Shown: positions 41,032 to 50,342, counted from the first letter of the stretch. The stretch: DNA of 64,000 nt from Chloroflexota bacterium (GCA_013112575.1 JABFGG010000021.1:1-64000), one strand, 5' to 3'. A program made the numbers and translations. Notes: generated from the sequence alone by a model not told the origin.

Positions 41032-42471
41032 ATGCTGGAAAATCTGAGCCAAATCCTTGAACATGAGTGTGAATTGGATGCAACAAGCCCCATGGTTGTT
41101 GGGGTTTCGGGCGGCCCAGATAGTTTGTGTTTGTTGCATGCCATGCACACTTTGGGATATGAGCTTGTCGTAGCGCACTTTGACCACGCTTTACGCTCAG
41201 AATCAGCCGCCGATGCCGAAAAGGTAGAGCAGTTTTGCAAAGAAATGGGTTTGACCATTGAAATTGAGCGGGAAGATACTGGTGTTTATGCTAAAGAAAA
41301 CGCACTGTCTATCGAAGAAGCAGCCCGTGAATGTCGCTATACCTTTCTATATAAATTAGCTGAACGTCACAACGCTCAGGCCGTGGCTGTAGGGCACAAT
41401 GCCGACGACCAGGTTGAAACTGTTCTGATGCACTTGTTGCGCGGCGCGGGACTGGATGGGCTTAGGGGTATGCAAATGCACAGTGTGGGCACAGGCTGGA
41501 GTCAAACCATTCCTCTTGTGCGGCCGCTGCTTTCAACCTGGCGCGACGATATCCTGGCCTATTGTGAGCAAAATGACCTTGAGCCTCTTTTTGACCGCAG
41601 CAATCTGGATACCACCTACTTCCGTAACCGCCTGCGCCACGAACTCCTCCCAGACCTGGAAAGTTACAATCCACAAGTCAGGGCGCAATTATGGCGTATG
41701 GCGGAAACCCTCGGGGGCGATCAGCAGATTGTTGAACAGCATATCGATATTGTTTGGAATAGCATTCTAGTAGAAGAAAACATAACTCATTTGGCTGTAA
41801 ATCGTGAAATTTTTTTGAAAGAGAACTCTGGGGTGCAACGCAGGCTTTTGAGACGTGCCCTGACTCAGCTTCGCCCAGGTTTGCGCGACCTGGATTTTGC
41901 CTCAATCCAGAGAGCCATTGATGCGATCAAAGACCCGCCCGCCAGCGGCCAATGTGACCTTATGGCTGGCTTACGCTTATTGGTTGAAAATGATCAGTTT
42001 TGGCTGGCTGGCTGGGAAGCGGAAATACCAGTGTCCGCAGATTGGCCGCAAATCCCTGAAGGTGAACCTTGTCGCGTTGACATCCCTGGAGAAATTACCG
42101 TGGGTGAAGGCTGGCGTTTGAAGGTTGAAGGGATTGCAGAAGCTGAAACAGATTTAGATACTGGGGACCCATTTCAAACTCTCCTGTCAGCCGACAACCT
42201 GGAAGATTCTCTGCTTATCAGAGGTAGGCAGTGGGGGGATCGCTTTGCACCTTTGGGGATGGATGGACATTCCCTCAAACTAAGTGATTTCTTTATCAAT
42301 GAGAAGCTACCCAAACGGGCGCGCGACGGCTGGCCTCTGCTGTGCGCTGGAGATGAGATTATTTGGGTTTCCGGCTTTCGTCCTTCTCACCGTTTTCGTG
42401 TGACAGAGGCGACGGAGAAAATGATTCATCTGCATCTGTATCGTCAAAAAGATGACAAATTGACAAATTAA
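41032..42471 (+). CDS. tilS: tRNA(Ile)-lysidine synthase
   Basis: A 479-residue TilS, which attaches lysine to C34 of the CAU-anticodon isoleucine tRNA so that it reads AUA codons. The ATP-pyrophosphatase P-loop VSGGPDS is at 24-30, followed by HFDHALR and the GHNADDQVETVLMHLLRG segment. The linker and C-terminal tRNA-binding domains are present, ending with RFAPLGM and ISGF-like sequence. Length matches the long TilS form. The ATG at 41032 has no Shine-Dalgarno and lies nine bases after a TATAAT, so the mRNA is probably leaderless. No hpt or ftsH gene follows, unlike in Firmicutes. Confidence 0.93.
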   Translation: MLENLSQILEHECELDATSPMVVGVSGGPDSLCLLHAMHTLGYELVVAHFDHALRSESAADAEKVEQFCKEMGLTIEIEREDTGVYAKENALSIEEAARECRYTFLYKLAERHNAQAVAVGHNADDQVETVLMHLLRGAGLDGLRGMQMHSVGTGWSQTIPLVRPLLSTWRDDILAYCEQNDLEPLFDRSNLDTTYFRNRLRHELLPDLESYNPQVRAQLWRMAETLGGDQQIVEQHIDIVWNSILVEENITHLAVNREIFLKENSGVQRRLLRRALTQLRPGLRDLDFASIQRAIDAIKDPPASGQCDLMAGLRLLVENDQFWLAGWEAEIPVSADWPQIPEGEPCRVDIPGEITVGEGWRLKVEGIAEAETDLDTGDPFQTLLSADNLEDSLLIRGRQWGDRFAPLGMDGHSLKLSDFFINEKLPKRARDGWPLLCAGDEIIWVSGFRPSHRFRVTEATEKMIHLHLYRQKDDKLTN

Positions 42472-43045
42472 AGCAATTTGTTCCTTTGAATGGAAACGGT
42501 GAATGCTCAATTATCTTTAGAGGAATTTCTCACAAGCTTGAAAAGACAAAAGTTGTCATCAGTATGATGAATAAAGAAAGGACAGGAAGATGGACTGTAA
42601 ATAGGTTCACAGAGACCGTCTTAGAGTGTGGATCGCTGTGTCCATCCAAAACCAGCCTGAACAGGTCAGGGGTGTATGAGCGCGTAATGGCTAGTGTGGC
42701 CTCACTAGATTATTCCGAGGAAGGCCAATGAAGACGCAAGCCGCCTATGCAGGTATCGAGGTCAGTAAAGCCAGCCTGAAGCTAGTTAGGTGTGGCCAGA
42801 CCGGCACAGAGCAATTCCAGCTGGTTACATATCATCCTGATAACCAGGACAGCATCTCGCGACATCTGGCCTACATGCAAGCTGAACGGCACCAGCTCGA
42901 ACAAGATGTCCGCAGCCCTGGCCAGTGTTGTCCCTTTGGTGATCGTAATTTCGTGCGCAGTGTCCTGTACAAGTCCGGCTTTTCCGCCCGCGGTTACAAT
43001 AGGTTAACAATAGTTTTGGTTTTAGATTGGAGAAGGAGAAAAAAC
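42472..43045. other. Region between tilS and TfoX-like gene with transposase remnant
   Basis: Apart from the IS110 remnant listed separately, no gene was recognised. Clear insertion-sequence ends were not found. Confidence 0.5.
42728..42940 (+). pseudogene. IS110-family transposase remnant
   Basis: The ATG at 42728 opens YAGIEVSKASLKLV, the first strand of the IS110 DEDD transposase domain, followed by FQLVTYHPDNQDSI and a helix. Active enzymes have GIDVSK; here Glu replaces the first catalytic Asp. After about 60 residues similarity ends, and the frame runs on into the start of the next gene. All remaining catalytic residues and the Ser-containing C-terminal domain are absent. It is an inactive fragment. 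Confidence 0.65.
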
Positions 43046-43369
43046 ATGTGGGAAGAAAAATTAGCATTCTACGATGAGTTGGTCGAAAAATGCCCCCGCT
43101 TTGAAAGAAAGGGAAAAACCGGGCCCTATACCTCTGCCAACGGGCACATGTTCTCCTTCCTCAACAAAGATGCTGAATTCGGTATCCGCTTTTCCAAAGA
43201 AGTCCAGGAAAAGTACATCGAGGAATTTGATACCACTCTCTTTAAATCCCACGGCGCCGTCATGCGCGGCTATATTCTCATCCCCGATCACATGTTTGAA
43301 GACCTGGATAAATTGGCCGAATTACTTGACGAGAGCTACGACTACGTCATGTCGCTCAAACCAAAATAA
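43046..43369 (+). CDS. TfoX N-terminal-like / YjbR-type small protein
   Basis: A 107-residue protein, MWEEKLAFYDELVEKCPRFE onward, resembling the TfoX N-terminal/MmcQ-YjbR type of small alpha-beta fold. Features are the ERKGKTGPYTSANGHMFSFL core and a C-terminal YDYVMSLKPK tail. The ATG at 43046 has AGAAGGAG upstream, so the longer frame from 42728, which joins the transposase remnant, is an accident of read-through. Function is not known; homologues are widespread single-domain proteins. The companion TfoX C-terminal-type gene is 8 kb away. Confidence 0.7.
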   Translation: MWEEKLAFYDELVEKCPRFERKGKTGPYTSANGHMFSFLNKDAEFGIRFSKEVQEKYIEEFDTTLFKSHGAVMRGYILIPDHMFEDLDKLAELLDESYDYVMSLKPK

Positions 43370-43412
43370 CCACCGCCTCTCACCACCCAACAAACCGCCA
43401 ATTTGCACCAGT

Positions 43413-43456
43413 GGGGTTTGCTTAGCAAACTCCATATGTAGATGCAAAGCATCTAC
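43413..43456. repeat. Double-hairpin repeat, copy C
   Basis: GGGGTTTGC-TTA-GCAAACTCC (43413-43433) and, after ATAT, GTAGATGC-AAA-GCATCTAC (43438-43456). It lies between converging genes and may also terminate transcription. Confidence 0.65.
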
Positions 43457-43457
43457 G

Positions 43458-44549
43458 TCAGTTACTATGTGTAAAGATATCGATCAGGTGCCGTCGAACC
43501 TCATCTGCGTCCGGCTCCAGGCACACAGAGATATTCGGTCTGGCATTTGGAATAACGTAAGTTTGGCCGGAGTGCGCCGATATGGTCCCATCTTCAGTCA
43601 CTACACCCAGGCGCAGCGGCACAAAATCGCATAGTTCGGGTTCCATCATCAGGATAGCCGCCGTGGCATCCCACATCACGCCCTCACCGCCCCAGGCAGC
43701 CAGCATCGAATCCCACAGGTCCGCCGCCAGGTCGCCTATCTGTCCTCCCTGTCGCCAATGGTGGGTATCCCAACCATCCACACGCACCAGGTTAGTTGCA
43801 TCCAGTGGCACCAGGTAGAGTTCCATGCCAGAATTAAAGACTTCCTCAGCAGCTACAGGGTCCGCGTAGATATTCCATTCAGCCCACACATTGTGCGAAT
43901 TGGGGATCAGTTCACGTATATTCCCGGGCACATACACTGCCCCACCCATCAAATAAACGGCTTCGATATTTTCACGGATGCTCGGGTCATCTCGCAAAGC
44001 CTGTGCCAGGCTGGTGTAGGCCCCTGCGAAAAACAACGTTATCGGTTCAGGCGAGCTATGCACTGTTGAGATGATCAGGTCGGCTGCCGGCGTGCTGGTG
44101 TAGCTGTGCCCCAGGTCTGGGATAAAGTTTAAGTCATACATATTCCAGAAGTTGTCAGCCATTTCGGTGATCCAGACGGGGAAACTGTTGTTGCCTGCCA
44201 GGGGGGCATTGTCTCCGTTCCCCAGATCGATGCCTTTTATCCCGAAAACCTCCAGCATGTTGCCAATATGCTGAATATAGGTCGAGGGGGTGGCCTCGCC
44301 GTACGAAATGCTGATGACCTTCAGGTCTGCTTCCGGGTTGGCCAATAAATAAAGGTTGGCCAAAGTGCCATCCGGGCTGCCGTCATCATCGTAGATGATT
44401 GCAACCCGCTCTAGCCGCTTGCTGGGTTGTGGGTGGTAAGCACTGCTGGGTGACCCACGTGTGTCTCCCTGGGCTTCTGGATTGTTCCATCCGCCAATTA
44501 ATAATGACGAAAGTATGATGAGTGGGATCAGACCGAATAGCCGTTTCAT
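43458..44549 (-). CDS. Secreted nucleoside hydrolase
   Basis: A 363-residue inosine/uridine-preferring nucleoside hydrolase-family protein with an N-terminal signal-like hydrophobic segment (residues 4-22). The calcium-binding N-terminus is IIYDDDGSPDGTLAN, equivalent to the family's DTDPGxDD but altered. The later motif NIYADPVAAEEVF and the MWDATAAI site with Asp match the family. It would split nucleosides into base and ribose outside the membrane. The ATG at 44549 has GAGGAGG upstream and was preferred to a start at 44576. It is monocistronic. It could feed the BMP-type binding proteins, but they are 40 kb away. Confidence 0.8.
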   Translation of the reverse strand: MKRLFGLIPLIILSSLLIGGWNNPEAQGDTRGSPSSAYHPQPSKRLERVAIIYDDDGSPDGTLANLYLLANPEADLKVISISYGEATPSTYIQHIGNMLEVFGIKGIDLGNGDNAPLAGNNSFPVWITEMADNFWNMYDLNFIPDLGHSYTSTPAADLIISTVHSSPEPITLFFAGAYTSLAQALRDDPSIRENIEAVYLMGGAVYVPGNIRELIPNSHNVWAEWNIYADPVAAEEVFNSGMELYLVPLDATNLVRVDGWDTHHWRQGGQIGDLAADLWDSMLAAWGGEGVMWDATAAILMMEPELCDFVPLRLGVVTEDGTISAHSGQTYVIPNARPNISVCLEPDADEVRRHLIDIFTHSN

Positions 44550-44722
44550 TTCATCCTCCTCATTGCACAAAGCCAAAATTAAATTGTACAGACTATTTCA
44601 CCCTTATTCAAATCCATAATAGATAAGCATTGTCCTAATCAATTATCCCTGCACACTGCAAGCTAACCCACCTTAGAAGCGCTCCCCGCTTTTGGCTATT
44701 CACCTCAAATTGCGTTTGTCAG

Positions 44723-44745
44723 ACAAGTACTAGGACCACCCCCTT
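44723..44745. repeat. Third copy of the retron-flank motif
   Basis: ACAAGTACTAGGACCACCCC followed by CTT. It matches the reverse complement of 14753-14775 almost exactly. TTGTCAGACAA, an 11-base palindrome, overlaps its start. Confidence 0.65.
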
Positions 44746-44761
44746 ATACATCTACATGAAC

Positions 44762-44785
44762 GACGCAATAGTGCTATTGCGTCGT
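44762..44785. terminator. Hairpin, possible terminator for DUF3105 operon
   Basis: CGACGCAATAG pairs with CTATTGCGTCG around a TG loop. No clear T-run follows on the minus strand, so termination is uncertain. Confidence 0.4.
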
Positions 44786-44823
44786 TATCTATTCTGCTTG
44801 GAGTTTGTTAACTATAATCTGGT

Positions 44824-44867
44824 AGAGTTTGGCATAGCCAAACTCTTAAAGCCAATCAAAGATTGGC
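44824..44867. repeat. Double-hairpin repeat, copy D
   Basis: AGAGTTTGGC-ATA-GCCAAACTCT (44824-44846), TAAA, then GCCAATC-AAA-GATTGGC (44851-44867). It reaches the stop codon of the DUF3105 gene. Confidence 0.7.
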
Positions 44868-45481
44868 TAGGGGGCTTGTGCCTCTGGCGATTTATTCTGG
44901 TTAAAGGTCACAAAATCACGCGCCGCTACATGGTCAAAGCTTTCAAAAGGTTGGATCTGACCCCAGGAGGTCATCACTAACGGCACGTCAATCGAATTCC
45001 AGGGGAAGGCGATCACTTCCAGGAAATTGAAATCGCTCATCACACTCTGGATGCCCTCTTTTAGATCTGTACATTCATTTTCACTAATGATCTCGCAGTT
45101 GTACCAGAAGATCACATAGCCATGCTCCATGCTATGTACGATGTGTGCCTGGGGCTGTCCAGCATCATAACCTGCCGGTGTATCTTCAAAAAAACCGGCA
45201 GGCAAAGGGCGGGCATAATGTTCCCCCGAGGTTGGTGGATCGGTGTTGTAATCGACTGGCGTCCCCTCATCTACATGCAGGATGCTCTCCATCAATTCGG
45301 CAGTTTCCCCAGTCGTGGATTGAGATGAGCGCCACAGCGCAAAACCGACCTGCCATGCCGCATAGCCAACGAAAGCCAGCGCGCCAATAATAAAAGCACC
45401 CCAGATGAATTGCGATCTGCGTTTCTGGCTCTGACGCTTTTGGCGGGAGCGCTCACGTCGGCTTTGCGGTTTGTTGGCCAT
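44867..45481 (-). CDS. DUF3105 membrane-anchored protein
   Basis: A 204-residue protein with a very basic N-terminus, one TM helix (about residues 26-50) and an outside domain of the DUF3105 family. The family signature is present: DPPTSGEHYARP, then AHIVHSMEHGYVIFWYNC. The conserved His residues and Cys could bind a metal or heme. The start codon overlaps the stop of the DsbA-like gene (TAATG), so the two are translationally coupled. The partnership with a thiol-disulfide protein suggests a joint role in extracytoplasmic protein maturation or redox; this is inference. Domain function is not established. Confidence 0.85.
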   Translation of the reverse strand: MANKPQSRRERSRQKRQSQKRRSQFIWGAFIIGALAFVGYAAWQVGFALWRSSQSTTGETAELMESILHVDEGTPVDYNTDPPTSGEHYARPLPAGFFEDTPAGYDAGQPQAHIVHSMEHGYVIFWYNCEIISENECTDLKEGIQSVMSDFNFLEVIAFPWNSIDVPLVMTSWGQIQPFESFDHVAARDFVTFNQNKSPEAQAP

Positions 45482-46167
45482 TAATTAGAGGAAGCCAGCA
45501 AGCTGTCGATCGTCTGTTGGAATGTGGAGAACGGCTGTGCACCGGAGATCTCAAGCCGTCCGTTGATCACGAAGGCTGGCGTACCTGTCACGCCCAGCCC
45601 GGAGGCATATTCCACGTTTCCCTGAACCAGTTCTGTTTTGGCACCAGAGTCCATACACTCATTAAATGTATTTACATCCAGGCCAAGGTCCCGGGCGTGG
45701 TTGGTCATCGCCAGATTGTTCGGAGCCAGATTGAACTCATTGTATAGTTCGTCGTGGAAATCCCAAAAGCGGCCCTGGTCCCCAGCACAATAACTGGCCT
45801 CGGCCGTAATTTGTGAGCCAAGCCCTTGATATGGCAGCGCGTGAAAGATGTAGTAAACATCCCCAGTTGCCACGTATTGTTCAATGACTGCTTCGGATGT
45901 TTCCATGTAATAATCCTGGCAGTGACCGCAGAGAAAATCCCCAAATTCTTCGAGCACTACGGGAGCATCAGGGTTGCCCAGCCGGAAGCCATCTTCCATG
46001 GGGTGATTGCGCGGGGGAATTTCGGGGCCGGGCCGGAAGTTGGTCCAGGCGATCCAGCCGACAATGGCAACTGCGGCGACCCCAATAAGGGCCATATTGC
46101 GCATCTGACCCTGGCGTTCTTTCTGACGACGAGCTTGCAAGCGTTCCTGACGTTTGTTTTGAGCCAT
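45481..46167 (-). CDS. DsbA-like membrane-anchored thioredoxin-fold protein
   Basis: A 228-residue protein with a basic N-terminus, one TM helix (about 26-44) and a DsbA/thioredoxin-4-type domain facing outside. The active site is CGHC in EFGDFLCGHCQDYY. The helical insert and the cis-Pro loop (VTGTPAFVINGR) are typical. It should catalyse disulfide exchange in secreted proteins, fitting the many Cys-rich surface proteins in this window. It is the first gene of a two-gene operon with the DUF3105 protein. No VKOR or DsbB-type recycling gene is adjacent. Confidence 0.9.
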   Translation of the reverse strand: MAQNKRQERLQARRQKERQGQMRNMALIGVAAVAIVGWIAWTNFRPGPEIPPRNHPMEDGFRLGNPDAPVVLEEFGDFLCGHCQDYYMETSEAVIEQYVATGDVYYIFHALPYQGLGSQITAEASYCAGDQGRFWDFHDELYNEFNLAPNNLAMTNHARDLGLDVNTFNECMDSGAKTELVQGNVEYASGLGVTGTPAFVINGRLEISGAQPFSTFQQTIDSLLASSN

Positions 46168-46287
46168 ACTTAAATTTCCTCAATGAAATAATGATTTTTT
46201 TCCAGACGTTTTATTCTGCCATGAGTGACAAACTTTGTCTAGAAGATAGAGGATATTCTTAGCGAGTTTTAAGCTGGGAAAGGGTGA

Positions 46288-47148
46288 TCAGGATATCTCA
46301 AACTGGTATACGGGATACTCATCACCAGTGGCTTGAAACCCCGCTTTTTCGTAGAGCGACAGAGATACTTGATTATCGTTTTGGGTGTTCACGGAGATGC
46401 GCCGGTGGTGTGTATCCTTATATTCCAATAACAAATTACGCACCAGGGCATAGCCAACCCCTTGCCCTTGTGTTTCAGGATGCACGGCCAAACGTGCCAG
46501 GTGGGCCCCGGTAGGGCTGGGTGTACTAATTTGATAGCCGGAGATTTCCCCGTTCTCGTTTTCGGCAACAGTAGCAATCGCGGCTTGTGAAAAGGCCAGT
46601 TCAATGGATTGCAGCGAGTTGCGCCACAAGGTGCCAAAGGCCGCTTCATCAACGACAAGCACCTTTTCGAGGTCTTCCTCAGTCATGGAACGGACGGAAG
46701 TATTTTTTTTAGCGGGCGGCAGGGTGTGCCCTGAATTTTCCCAGGCAAGCACGATAACGTTGTGCGTATGTGTAAAACCGTTATCTTGTAGTAAATCTCG
46801 GAACCAACCATGCAAAGGAATGGCCGCGGCATGCACAGAAGGGTGTTTGCGAAGCTGCTCATGAGCCATGGGCCACAGTTTCTCCCAGGCCGCTTCAGGG
46901 GTGGTTTTGACTGTAGCTGCAAACATACGGATCCAGGCGATGCCGGGAGGGTCTGGTGGGCAAGCCAGGGCAGCTACGAGCCGTTCTGCTTTTTCAGCCA
47001 CCAGATAAGGTTCATGGCCCAGCCAATCTAATGGCGGACGCCAGTCCAGGTGACGATGTACATAAGTTTCAAATTGAATAAGGCTGGCAAGGTTGCGCCG
47101 GTCCTCTACTTCAGCAGGACGACAAAGTACCTTGGTAATTGGCATCAT
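46288..47148 (-). CDS. GNAT-family N-acetyltransferase
   Basis: A 286-residue acetyltransferase. The C-terminal half is a canonical GNAT domain: ARLAVHPETQGQGVGYALVR is the acetyl-CoA-binding motif (R/QxxGxG/A type), followed by VNTQNDNQVSLSLYEKAGFQ. The N-terminal half may be a degenerate second GNAT fold, as in tandem GNATs. The ATG at 47148 was preferred to a TTG at 47181; neither has a strong ribosome site. The acceptor substrate cannot be inferred. The gene lies close to the HD-GYP gene in the same direction (44-base gap), so co-transcription is possible. Confidence 0.8.
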   Translation of the reverse strand: MMPITKVLCRPAEVEDRRNLASLIQFETYVHRHLDWRPPLDWLGHEPYLVAEKAERLVAALACPPDPPGIAWIRMFAATVKTTPEAAWEKLWPMAHEQLRKHPSVHAAAIPLHGWFRDLLQDNGFTHTHNVIVLAWENSGHTLPPAKKNTSVRSMTEEDLEKVLVVDEAAFGTLWRNSLQSIELAFSQAAIATVAENENGEISGYQISTPSPTGAHLARLAVHPETQGQGVGYALVRNLLLEYKDTHHRRISVNTQNDNQVSLSLYEKAGFQATGDEYPVYQFEIS

Positions 47149-47225
47149 ATCAAGGTGAGCCTTGGCGATGTCATTATGCAATTCTACCAGAGCATCAAAG
47201 ATGTATTGTGACGCTTGACTCTAGC

Positions 47226-50219
47226 TTACTGGCTGTTATGGAGGTGTGTCAGGAAGGCTTCCACAACCTTAGGGTCGAAGTGTTCCCCTGATTGCTCCCG
47301 AATGTATTCCAGCACCTTGTCTTCTGGCCAGGCTTTGCGGTACGGCCGGTCAGAGCGTAAGGCATCCCATACATCAACAATAGCGAAAATGCGGGCTGCC
47401 AATGGGATTTGTTCTCCCTTTAGGCCGGTTGGATAGCCACTACCATCCCATTTCTCGTGATGGCAATAAGGAATATCAATGGCAGCTTCGAGGTAAGCAA
47501 TGGGTTTGATCAACTCATAAGCATACACAGGATGCATGCGCATAAGTTCCCATTCTTTATCGGTGAGTTTGCCAGGTTTGCGCAGGATCTCATCCGGGAT
47601 GGCCATTTTGCCGATGTCGTGTAACAAAGCCCCGCGACTGATATGTGTCATCTCTTCGGGGGAAACTTTCATGACATTAGCCAGGCGTAGGGTCATTTCG
47701 GTCACGCGTTGAGTGTGTCCCTCGGTTTCATGGTCGCGCATGTCCAGGGCGCGTACCCAGCCTTCCAGGGTGGCCCCATAAGCCACTTCCAGTTCCAGTT
47801 TGGCTGATTGCAGGTTGTCGAACAAGTCGGCGTTATAAATTGCTGTGGCAGCCTGACTGGCAAGCGTCTCAAGGAAGCCGAGCCATTCGACATCTGCTTG
47901 GAGATGGCCGCGATGGAAGATTTCCAAAACACCCATAACCTGCCCCTTGGCAATCAGGGGGATGGCGAAGTAGGTTTCAAAACCCTCCTCGCTCAGTAGC
48001 CGGGGACGCATGAACTCTGCACCGGTTTCCTGCAAGTTGGGCACGTGGATCAGTCTGCGTTCAAGGGCTGCGCGACCTGCATGATTGTTTCCGATGGGAA
48101 TGTTGGTTTCTTCAATGGCACGTGATTGGAAACCGCGGCCAGCCGAGTAGCGCAGCATCTGCGATTCGTCGTTGAGCAAAACTGCCGCAGCATGAGCCTT
48201 GAGTTGTGATGTGGCCTGGTTGAGCAACATATTGAGGATCAGGCGCAGGTCCAAACTGGCATTGATCGCCATACCGAGGTCGCGTTGGCCTTGCAATTGA
48301 TCTAAGCGCCGGTGAGCTTCACCAAAAAGACGTGCATTCTCAATGGCGAGCGCAGCGCGTTCTGCGAAGAGCGACATAAGGCGCTGGTCTTCCTGGGAAA
48401 ATGCATTGACTTCTGCGCTTTGCACATCGATCGCCCCGATGACGGTGGAACCCAATTTTAGGGGGATAGCCATCTCAGAACGGGCAGCCTCCCAGTTGGG
48501 GACATAATTACTATCGAGGGTCACATTGGGAACGTTGACGATTTCCCCTGTACGAATAGCCCTGGGAACGATGCCGGCGCCATCAATATATAATTTGCCC
48601 TGGCTGACTTCTTCGCTATAAGGTCCGGATGCGGCAATACGTTGCAACTTTGATTGGCTTGGGTCGATCATGATCAAACTGCAATTTGACTGACCGAACT
48701 CCTGCAATACGGTTTCTACGATGTTTTGGGCCAGGCTGTTTAGCTGTGGTGTGGCTGTGGAAACGAGGTTGCCAAAAGCGCGATATAGACGGGCCAGTTC
48801 CAGGTTGCGGCTGGCAATGGCCTCTTTGGCTTCTTCAAGCTCGGCCAGTTTTTCTTCTAATTCTTTGGCGTAGGTCTGGCTTTCAGTAAATAGAGCACGG
48901 GTCTTTTCGTGTAGGGTTGTACGTTGCAAGGCAGTCGCAGCAATATTACTAATTACTTTCAGGTATTGCAGGTTTTCTTCAGTAAAGGCATTATCTCGAC
49001 CAACCCACAAAGTTCCCAAAATCTCACCCTGCGCGCTTAGCGGAGCACAAGCAACTGCATTGGCGCGTTGCAAAGTTTCGGCGTTCATGAATCTTTGCTC
49101 TTTATTGTCCTGCACATCGTTATTTACATAAGTCTCCCCGCTTGAAAGAACGTAATCGACAATTTCGTTGGAGGCAGGGACTGTTAGCTTGACCTGATCT
49201 TCCCAAATCAAGTTAGCGAATTCGACCACAAAATGAGCTTCGGAAGGATGTAAGGTGTTTATGGTTGTGCCTGTGACATTGATCAGGGTTTCAAGTTGCT
49301 GGGCGATGACCGGGAACATAGCTGCGCGTGTTGTAGCTTGTCGCAATGCATTGCTGACCGAAGCGATCACTTCAAGTTCATTATATTTTTTATAACGTTC
49401 AGAGATATTGGTGATGCTGGCGCGGATCAACTTATTATCCGTATCGGGTAACGGCACTAAACGAATTTCGCAGGGGATGTTCTCGCCTTCTGCGTTACGA
49501 TGGGTCCACTCAAAGGTGATTGGCCCCTCTTCGCGGGCTGCTTTTATCCGTTTTACGGCAGCAGTATTTGAGTCTTCACCATCAGGCTGTTGCCTGGGTC
49601 CCAGGGTCCCAGGGTGCACCCCGACAAGGTCTTCGGCAGCAACCCCAAAAAGATTTCCAGCGTTACCACTAGCGCTTGTGATCACACCACTCTCGGCATC
49701 CAGAACAACAATGGCTTCAGGGGCATGTTCGATCAATGCGCGTAATTGAGCCTCGCTGTTGCGCAGGGCCTCTTCAGCAGCCATTTTTTCCGTGATGTCA
49801 AACGCTGTCCCTAGCACTCCAGGTGACCCACGAAATTCGATGACTGTGGCTGTATAGTCCATCCAGCGTGTCTCTCCACCAGCCGTCAGAATCTTCACCT
49901 GATAACGGTTGGGGATATCTTCTCCCTGTTGGCGTGCCAGCCCTCTCTCTTTCACCATCTCGCGATGATCCGGATGAATGACTTCCCAGAAATCCATATC
50001 AAGCAGTTCTTCGCGTGAAAACCCCGTCATCTTTTCGGCATAAGCATTGATGAAGTACATGCGTGAACCTTGCATGATGAACACCGATGCGGCAGTCGAA
50101 TCCGCTAAGATACGAAATAGTTCATTTTCGGCTGCCAGGTCGGAAAAAGAACTGGTAGGCAGCGAGAAAAGGTCTATTGCGTTTTCCTGATCGGATGGGG
50201 TCTTACTGTCTTTAGCCAT
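47226..50219 (-). CDS. PAS-PAS-GAF-GAF-GAF-HD-GYP sensor phosphodiesterase
   Basis: A 997-residue cytoplasmic sensor. Two PAS domains lie at about 30-275, the first with GFSREELLDMDFWEVIHPDH and the second with VVLDAESGVITSASGNA. Three GAF-type domains follow to about residue 800. The C-terminus is an HD-GYP phosphodiesterase: HTQRVTEMTLRLA, LLHDIGKMAIPDEIL, then HHEKWDGSGYPTGLKGEQIP. HD-GYP domains degrade cyclic di-GMP, so it should lower this messenger in response to several inputs. The ATG at 50219 was taken over 50246; both lack a clear ribosome site. A perfect palindrome lies upstream at 50343. Confidence 0.9.
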   Translation of the reverse strand: MAKDSKTPSDQENAIDLFSLPTSSFSDLAAENELFRILADSTAASVFIMQGSRMYFINAYAEKMTGFSREELLDMDFWEVIHPDHREMVKERGLARQQGEDIPNRYQVKILTAGGETRWMDYTATVIEFRGSPGVLGTAFDITEKMAAEEALRNSEAQLRALIEHAPEAIVVLDAESGVITSASGNAGNLFGVAAEDLVGVHPGTLGPRQQPDGEDSNTAAVKRIKAAREEGPITFEWTHRNAEGENIPCEIRLVPLPDTDNKLIRASITNISERYKKYNELEVIASVSNALRQATTRAAMFPVIAQQLETLINVTGTTINTLHPSEAHFVVEFANLIWEDQVKLTVPASNEIVDYVLSSGETYVNNDVQDNKEQRFMNAETLQRANAVACAPLSAQGEILGTLWVGRDNAFTEENLQYLKVISNIAATALQRTTLHEKTRALFTESQTYAKELEEKLAELEEAKEAIASRNLELARLYRAFGNLVSTATPQLNSLAQNIVETVLQEFGQSNCSLIMIDPSQSKLQRIAASGPYSEEVSQGKLYIDGAGIVPRAIRTGEIVNVPNVTLDSNYVPNWEAARSEMAIPLKLGSTVIGAIDVQSAEVNAFSQEDQRLMSLFAERAALAIENARLFGEAHRRLDQLQGQRDLGMAINASLDLRLILNMLLNQATSQLKAHAAAVLLNDESQMLRYSAGRGFQSRAIEETNIPIGNNHAGRAALERRLIHVPNLQETGAEFMRPRLLSEEGFETYFAIPLIAKGQVMGVLEIFHRGHLQADVEWLGFLETLASQAATAIYNADLFDNLQSAKLELEVAYGATLEGWVRALDMRDHETEGHTQRVTEMTLRLANVMKVSPEEMTHISRGALLHDIGKMAIPDEILRKPGKLTDKEWELMRMHPVYAYELIKPIAYLEAAIDIPYCHHEKWDGSGYPTGLKGEQIPLAARIFAIVDVWDALRSDRPYRKAWPEDKVLEYIREQSGEHFDPKVVEAFLTHLHNSQ

Positions 50220-50342
50220 ATATGCCGCGGTTCCCGCAGTCAACAAATCCCCATCTGGTATTGGGGATGGTGTTTAGATTATATGGGATTGCCCTTATAC
50301 TAAGATTATCGCTTTTGTTAGATTTTAAGAATAACCACTCAA

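Noticed and set aside
42825-43067. Minus-strand frame opposite the transposase remnant
   Set aside because: No recognisable domain, and it overlaps a plus-strand gene with a good ribosome site.
44756-44980. 74-residue plus-strand frame over the double-hairpin repeat
   Set aside because: It is made of palindromic repeat sequence and the reverse strand of the DUF3105 gene.
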